From the NCBI RefSeq assembly GCF_001667925.1, contig NZ_LZJR01000154.1, positions 186,001 through 250,000 of the forward strand: a stretch of DNA of 64,000 nt, given 5' to 3'. Of the stretch, positions 60,033-64,000 are shown piece by piece. The notes under the pieces are model-generated. The model did no database searches. It was not told the DNA's origin and saw only the letters and a list, made by a program, of their open reading frames with translations. A program made the translations under genes and the position numbers. How positions within the stretch are numbered: position 1 is the stretch's first letter; every line of letters starts with the position of its first letter. The DNA comes from Mycobacterium sp. E2479 (GTDB taxonomy: Bacteria; Actinomycetota; Actinomycetes; Mycobacteriales; Mycobacteriaceae).

Positions 60033-60539
60033 TTGGCCGCTGTTTCGGAGACGGAACTTCGGATGGATGACATCGAGGCGATCAAACGCCTGAAGGCCCG
60101 GTACTGTCGGCTGATGGACACCAAGGATTGGAACGGCTACCGCGAGCTCTTCACCGACGACGTCACCGTCGACCTCGAACTCGCGGGGGAAGCAGTGCCC
60201 GGCCAGGGCCAAGACTCGACGGAGGCGGCCGGGGCCGTGATCGCCGGGGCCGATTCCTTTCTCGCCATGCTCGTGCCGACGCTCGGCGAGGTGGTCACTG
60301 TCCACCAGTGCCACACCCCTGAGATCGATGTGCTGTCGCCGTCAACAGCGAGGGGCATCTGGGCGATGGAGGACTTGCTCCGCTTCCCGGATGGCACGGA
60401 GCTGCATGGTTTTGGGCATTACCACGAGACGTATGAAAAGCAAGGCGAAGATTGGCTCATCAAGTCGACGAGACTCACCCGACTGCGCACCGATGTTGTT
60501 GCTGGTCCTCAAGTCGCACGCCGTCAGATCGCGGAGTAG
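60033..60539 (+). CDS. SnoaL-like (NTF2-fold) protein
   Basis: 168 residues from a TTG at 60033, 2 bp after the epimerase stop; ATG at 60063, giving MDDIEAIKRLKARYCRLMDTKDW, is an equally possible start and has GGAGACGGA before it. IEAIKRLKARYCRLMDTKDWNGYRELFTDDV is the signature of the SnoaL-like group, and HCHTPEID...RGIWAMEDLL and GHYHETYEKQGEDWLIKSTRLTRL complete the sheet. The activity is unknown. The 3' end overlaps the convergent SDR by 16 bp. Confidence 0.75.
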   Translation: MAAVSETELRMDDIEAIKRLKARYCRLMDTKDWNGYRELFTDDVTVDLELAGEAVPGQGQDSTEAAGAVIAGADSFLAMLVPTLGEVVTVHQCHTPEIDVLSPSTARGIWAMEDLLRFPDGTELHGFGHYHETYEKQGEDWLIKSTRLTRLRTDVVAGPQVARRQIAE

Positions 60540-61336
60540 CCGCCGTCGACGACGAGCGTCTGCCCGGTAACGTAGCTGGCTCCGGGGCCGGCGAGGAACA
60601 AGAGTGCGCTGTCAAGTTCGTCGTCTCGGCCCGCACGTCGCATCGGCACCGTGCGGTCGATGAAGGCGAGACTTTTTTCGTCGGTCATCATCGCAGCTGT
60701 CATCTCTGTCGGAAACCAGCCCGGCGCAAGGCAATTGACCCGGATGCCGCTGCGGGCCCACTGGGCGGCCAATTCCCGGGTGAGGTTGGCGACGCCGCCC
60801 TTGGAGGCGCAGTAGGAGGCCTGGGGGATGCGACCGATGCCGATCTGTCCGAGCATCGAGGAGACATTCACGATGCTGCCGCCGCCATTGTCGCGCATCG
60901 GTCCGTACGCCTCCCGGCAGCAGACGAACACCGCGACCAGGTTCGTGCTGATCACCTGCTGGAAGTGTTCGGTCGACTCTTCCTCGGCACGCACCATCGA
61001 CCCCGTCCCCGCGTTGTTGACCAGGATGTCGAGCCGACCGAAGCGCTCGACGGTCGACCTGACGAGCTGAGCCGGGAACGCCTCGTCGCTGATGTCGCCG
61101 GCCACGACGTGGATGCGGTCGGGGCCGAGCTCGGAACGCAGTTCCTCGAGACGGTCCGCGCGCCGTGCGGTGATCGACACGAGCGCGCCGGCTTCGACAA
61201 GCACCTTCGCGAAGCGCCTACCGAGGCCGGAGGACGCGCCGGTAACGATCGCGACTTGACCCTCAATCCCGTTACCGGCAGAGGGTGCTGCGGGGCGGTT
61301 GGTGACAGCTGTGTGGTCGACGGATTCAGCGGCCAT
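60524..61336 (-). CDS. Short-chain dehydrogenase/reductase
   Basis: 270 residues. TGASSGLGRRFAKVLVEAGA (about 32-51) is the cofactor site, with ARR after beta2 (NADP(H) likely), NNAGTGS and NVSSMLG, and the catalytic YCASK (near 178). A 20-residue extension, MAAESVDHTAVTNRPAAPSA, precedes the fold. ATG at 61336 has no ribosome site, but a TATGGT box ends 7 nt before it, so the transcript is probably leaderless. The perfect operator palindrome at 61351 lies immediately upstream of that box, marking it as a member of the regulon. Confidence 0.83.
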   Translation of the reverse strand: MAAESVDHTAVTNRPAAPSAGNGIEGQVAIVTGASSGLGRRFAKVLVEAGALVSITARRADRLEELRSELGPDRIHVVAGDISDEAFPAQLVRSTVERFGRLDILVNNAGTGSMVRAEEESTEHFQQVISTNLVAVFVCCREAYGPMRDNGGGSIVNVSSMLGQIGIGRIPQASYCASKGGVANLTRELAAQWARSGIRVNCLAPGWFPTEMTAAMMTDEKSLAFIDRTVPMRRAGRDDELDSALLFLAGPGASYVTGQTLVVDGGYSAI

Positions 61337-61350
61337 GCGTCAACCATAGG

Positions 61351-61368
61351 CGACCGTCCGGACGGTCG
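61351..61368. promoter_or_regulatory. Palindromic operator, N6 class, upstream of the SDR gene
   Basis: CGACCGTCCGGACGGTCG is a perfect 18-bp palindrome, 3 bp from the TATGGT box (minus strand, 61348-61343) of the SDR at 61336. It is the most symmetrical copy in the window. Confidence 0.68.
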
Positions 61369-61405
61369 ATAATTGCGGTCGCCGGTGGCGGCGAGGGGCT
61401 GCGGG

Positions 61406-62593
61406 CTAGCCCGTGAACACGGGCATCTTGGACCATCCCCGCACGCTCGTCGTGTGTGCCCTGACGGCGTTGGCGTAGTCAACCTCCCAGTCCGGCCAGC
61501 GCTTGATTACCTCTTCCAGCACCACCTTGGCCTGCATTCGCGCCAGGGCCGAACCCAAGCAGAAGTGCAATCCATGGCCGAAACTGAGATGCGCGGCGCC
61601 GCGATGGATGTCAAATGTGTCGGCGTTGGGATACTTTCGCTCGTCTCGATTGGCTGATCCGTTGAGCAGCAACATGACCGAGCCTTGGGGAACCAGGGTG
61701 TCGTGGCATTCGACATCACGGGCGACGTAGCGCGCCTGCACCGGGGATGGCGCCTCGTAACGTAAGACCTCCTCGATGGCGCTGGGGATCAGCGACGGGT
61801 TTGCCACGACCTCGCGGCGCTGATCCGGGTGCTCGGCAAGCAGCTGGCCCATGAATCCGATCAGGCGTGTCGTCGTCTCATTGGCGGCGCCGGCGATGCC
61901 GCTGGCGTAGCACAGCACCTCATCACGCGTGAGTGGTCGCGTCCCGTACTCATCCTCGAGCTCGGAGTTCAACAGCTGCGTCATCAGATCGTCGGAAGGA
62001 TGCTCCATCCGCCAGTCGATGTAGTCGGCGAACAGGGCATAGCTGTGCGTCATGAAGTCTTCGGCAACCCGCTTGAATGCGCCATCGCTGAGGCTGAGGA
62101 TGCGGCCGCCGCGGTCGCGGATCTGCTCCTGGTTTTCTTCGGGGATGCCCAGCAGGTAACCGATGGTGCGCATCGGGACCGTCGCGCCGATGTCCTCGAC
62201 AAAGTCCAACCGCCCGGTGCCCATCAACGGATCCAGTGCCCGCACACAATAGTCCCGGGTGAGTGGCTCGATCGCCTCCATTCGGCGCGGGGTGAAAACC
62301 CGTGAGACAACCCGACGATGGTAATTGTGGCTTGGCGGGTCCTCGAAGAGGATACTTCCCGGCGGAAACTCTATGTTGCTCATGATGATGTCCAAGGTGG
62401 TCCCGCGGCCTGACCGGTAAACCTCCCAGTTGGTGAGTTCAGGGGCAACGTCGTCATAGCGGCTCAGCGCGTAGAAGTTGTAGCTGTCGTTGCGGTACAG
62501 CGGGGCTTCGTCGCGCATCCTCTTCCAGACTGGATAAGGATCGTCGTCGATGTCGAAATCAAAAGGGTCGTAGTACAATTCGGGTTGGCTCAT
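61406..62593 (-). CDS. Cytochrome P450
   Basis: 395 residues of the soluble bacterial class. The I-helix oxygen-activation motif is GIAGAANETTTR (near 237-248), ExxR is EVLR (near 279), and the heme-binding loop is FGHGLHFCLGSALAR (near 335-349), with the Cys ligand. The fold is complete and the sequence shows no damage. Mycobacterial P450s of this type hydroxylate lipids, terpenes and steroids. No ferredoxin gene of the 3Fe-4S type is adjacent; the Rieske protein at 43507 is unlikely to be the donor. ATG at 62593 follows CAGGAGA. It may be an entry-step enzyme of the cluster. Confidence 0.88.
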   Translation of the reverse strand: MSQPELYYDPFDFDIDDDPYPVWKRMRDEAPLYRNDSYNFYALSRYDDVAPELTNWEVYRSGRGTTLDIIMSNIEFPPGSILFEDPPSHNYHRRVVSRVFTPRRMEAIEPLTRDYCVRALDPLMGTGRLDFVEDIGATVPMRTIGYLLGIPEENQEQIRDRGGRILSLSDGAFKRVAEDFMTHSYALFADYIDWRMEHPSDDLMTQLLNSELEDEYGTRPLTRDEVLCYASGIAGAANETTTRLIGFMGQLLAEHPDQRREVVANPSLIPSAIEEVLRYEAPSPVQARYVARDVECHDTLVPQGSVMLLLNGSANRDERKYPNADTFDIHRGAAHLSFGHGLHFCLGSALARMQAKVVLEEVIKRWPDWEVDYANAVRAHTTSVRGWSKMPVFTG

Positions 62594-62810
62594 GACCGTC
62601 TCCTGATCTCCCACGGCACTCGCTTCGATGGAGTGCGCATCTGTTGGCTGCCCCGTTGGCGCCGAGAGGTCGGGTGGCAGTGAGGGCCTATTGCGGAGGA
62701 GCTCATCCCGGCCATGCTGCCCTCTATCCGTGTCTGCCACGCCGCCATATTGCCGGGATACGCCGGTGACGATCACAGCAACCTGACGGTCTGCGCAATA
62801 TGGTAATGTC

Positions 62811-62828
62811 CAACCGACTGGTCGGATG
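62811..62828. promoter_or_regulatory. Degenerate palindromic operator, N6 class, between P450 and ALDH genes
   Basis: CAACCG-ACTGGT-CGGATG. The core CCGAC-TG-GTCGG is perfect. It follows TAATGT (62804-62809), a possible -10 box of the ALDH at 62868. The P450 on the other strand starts 218 bp away and may have its own promoter. Confidence 0.4.
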
Positions 62829-62867
62829 GCAATTGGCCGATTGACATCAGGTTTGGAGCGCGACGAA

Positions 62868-64000
62868 ATGTCTGCCGTTAAGACACGGATGTCCGAAGGG
62901 GTTCGTGACCTAGTCGCAGCCCCTGCCGGCTACGTCAACGGCTGCTGGCTCAGCGGAGGCGACAGCCAAATAGATGCCATCGACCCGACAACCGAGCAGG
63001 TTCTGGCGGGGGTGCCGACGACCACTGTCAGTCAGGTCGACGAGGCGGTCATGGCGGCACGCAAGGCTTTTGACGAAGGACCGTGGCCGCGGATGCGTCC
63101 GCGTGATCGCGCGGCGGCGATCAATCGCCTTATCGACCGCCTGCGTGCACACCGTGACGATCTCGTCGAACTCGGCATGCTCGAAGTTGGCTCGCCGCGG
63201 ATGCTCAGCGAGGCGATGCACGCCGATCTCCCCATCAACTTCTGGGAGTGGTTCGCCGATGCCGCAATCCGCGGCCCGCGTGGTGGCTGGGAGAACGGGA
63301 TCGGCCTGCATCATTCTCCGGTCCTGTCGACGAGCATCCTGTTCCACGATCCGATTGGCGTGGTGGCCGCGATCACGGCGTACAACACCCCGCAGCTGAT
63401 CACCGCCTTCAAGGTGGGCGGCGCCCTTGCTGCCGGCTGCACGACCGTGCTCATGCCATCGCCGCGAACGCCACTGGCGGCGGTCGCCTTCGCCCGCATC
63501 GTCGAAGAGGCCGAGTTACCTGCCGGCGTCGTCAACGTCGTCATCGGCGAAGCCGAGGTCGGGCGCGCACTGACCGAGAATCCCGCCGTCGATCTCGTCA
63601 CCTTCACCGGGTCGGTGGCTGTCGGCCGACAGGTCATGCGTCAAGCCGCCGACGGACTGAAGAAGGTCGTACTCGAACTCGGAGGCAAGTCACCGAACAT
63701 CTTGCTGCCCGGTGCCGACGTGGAGGCCGCGGCGGCGCCGTCGATCCTGCGCTTCACCCGCAACAGTGGACAGGCCTGCGGGGCGACAACCCGCACGCTC
63801 GTGCCGCGCGCCGACTACGAGCGCTTTGTGGGCGCGGCCGCCGCTTTCATGGACACGGTCGTGGTCGGCGATCCGTTCGAGCCGTCGACCGTGTTGGGAC
63901 CGCTTATCCGCCGATCCCAGGTGGACAGCGTTCAGGGCTACGTGAATCGCGCCTTGGATCGGGGCGCCGAAATCGTGGCAGGCGGCAAGCCCATCGACGC
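62868..64000 (+). CDS. Aldehyde dehydrogenase, C-terminus beyond the window
   Basis: 377 complete codons, then the window ends. YVNGCWLSGG and GPWPRMRPRDRAAAI open the ALDH domain, VVAAITAYNTPQL and FTGSVAVGRQVMRQAADG form the cofactor site, VLELGGKSPNILL carries the Glu and NSGQACGATTRTL the catalytic Cys. The last readable part is the DPFEPSTVLGPL segment; the C-terminal bridging motif should be about 100 residues further on. ATG at 62868 has GCGCGACGA before it and no strong ribosome site; an internal ATG (62889) is an alternative. It is preceded by an operator-like site. Confidence 0.86.
   Translation, partial: MSAVKTRMSEGVRDLVAAPAGYVNGCWLSGGDSQIDAIDPTTEQVLAGVPTTTVSQVDEAVMAARKAFDEGPWPRMRPRDRAAAINRLIDRLRAHRDDLVELGMLEVGSPRMLSEAMHADLPINFWEWFADAAIRGPRGGWENGIGLHHSPVLSTSILFHDPIGVVAAITAYNTPQLITAFKVGGALAAGCTTVLMPSPRTPLAAVAFARIVEEAELPAGVVNVVIGEAEVGRALTENPAVDLVTFTGSVAVGRQVMRQAADGLKKVVLELGGKSPNILLPGADVEAAAAPSILRFTRNSGQACGATTRTLVPRADYERFVGAAAAFMDTVVVGDPFEPSTVLGPLIRRSQVDSVQGYVNRALDRGAEIVAGGKPID

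Noticed and set aside
1..64000. CRISPR arrays, tRNA or rRNA genes, prophage or conjugation modules
   Set aside because: No direct-repeat arrays, cloverleaf-like tracts, or integrase/phage/transfer genes were seen on either strand; the only mobile element recognised is the IS30-family copy.

Overview
This window looks like a high-GC actinobacterial chromosome, most likely a Mycobacterium/Mycolicibacterium-type organism. The indications are an MmpS-like secreted protein, a mycofactocin-type short-chain dehydrogenase (SDR), a predicted F420-dependent luciferase-like oxidoreductase, frequent GTG starts with 1-4 bp ATGA/GTGA/TGATG overlaps, several promoters whose -10 box lies about 7 nt before the start codon (leaderless style), and many acyl-CoA dehydrogenase, type III CoA-transferase and DUF35 genes. 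Nearly everything is catabolic; no tRNA, rRNA or CRISPR array was seen.

Layout. 1-8482: an epimerase running off the left edge, a crotonase, an acyl-CoA dehydrogenase (ACAD) pair, two small secreted proteins, a DUF35/thiolase-fold pair, and a DUF445/Abi-alpha-like pair. 8801-9253: a decayed NUDIX gene. 9315-15782: an SDR divergent from a metal-dependent hydrolase plus double-domain CoA-transferase, then a mycofactocin-type SDR and a TetR regulator. 15816-23092: an acyl-CoA ligase divergent from DUF35, thiolase-fold protein, aldehyde dehydrogenase (ALDH), epimerase and an ACAD10/11-like dehydrogenase. 23202-30476: a tight operon of two CoA-transferases, a double-hotdog hydratase, a thiolase-fold protein, DUF35 and an enoyl-CoA hydratase. 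30494-33004: a decayed DapB-like gene, a SnoaL-like protein and tandem thioesterase paralogues. 33138-45798: esterase, SDR, phosphatase, TPP enzyme/ketopantoate-reductase-like/ALDH operon, a second TetR, a kinase-like protein, and a hydrolase/Rieske/hydrolase/SDR operon. 45896-50207: SnoaL and LLM genes, then two broken membrane-protein paralogues, one split by an IS30-family element. 50193-57614: alcohol dehydrogenase divergent from Baeyer-Villiger monooxygenase, ACAD, double CoA-transferase, ACAD. 58000-64000: DapB-like, epimerase, SnoaL, SDR, P450 and an ALDH running off the right edge.

How it works together (inference). The right two thirds carry about ten copies of a palindrome, CGACCG-N6-CGGTCG or the tighter CGACCG-N2-CGGTCG, at or next to promoters, including that of the TetR gene at 40358. 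This suggests one regulon spread over about 40 kb. Its enzymes could oxygenate a ketone or terpenoid-like compound (P450, ADH, BVMO), hydrolyse the ester, activate the acid by CoA transfer, dehydrogenate it with two-gene ACADs, hydrate it with the MaoC-like enzyme and cleave it by retro-aldol chemistry on a thiolase-fold/DUF35 complex. The substrate cannot be read from the sequence.

The most unusual points are: a hydrolase pair in which the second copy has lost all recognisable metal ligands, with a Rieske protein encoded between them; three double-domain CoA-transferases that each keep the catalytic Asp only in the C-terminal half; and three thiolase-fold/DUF35 pairs without a thiolase cysteine.
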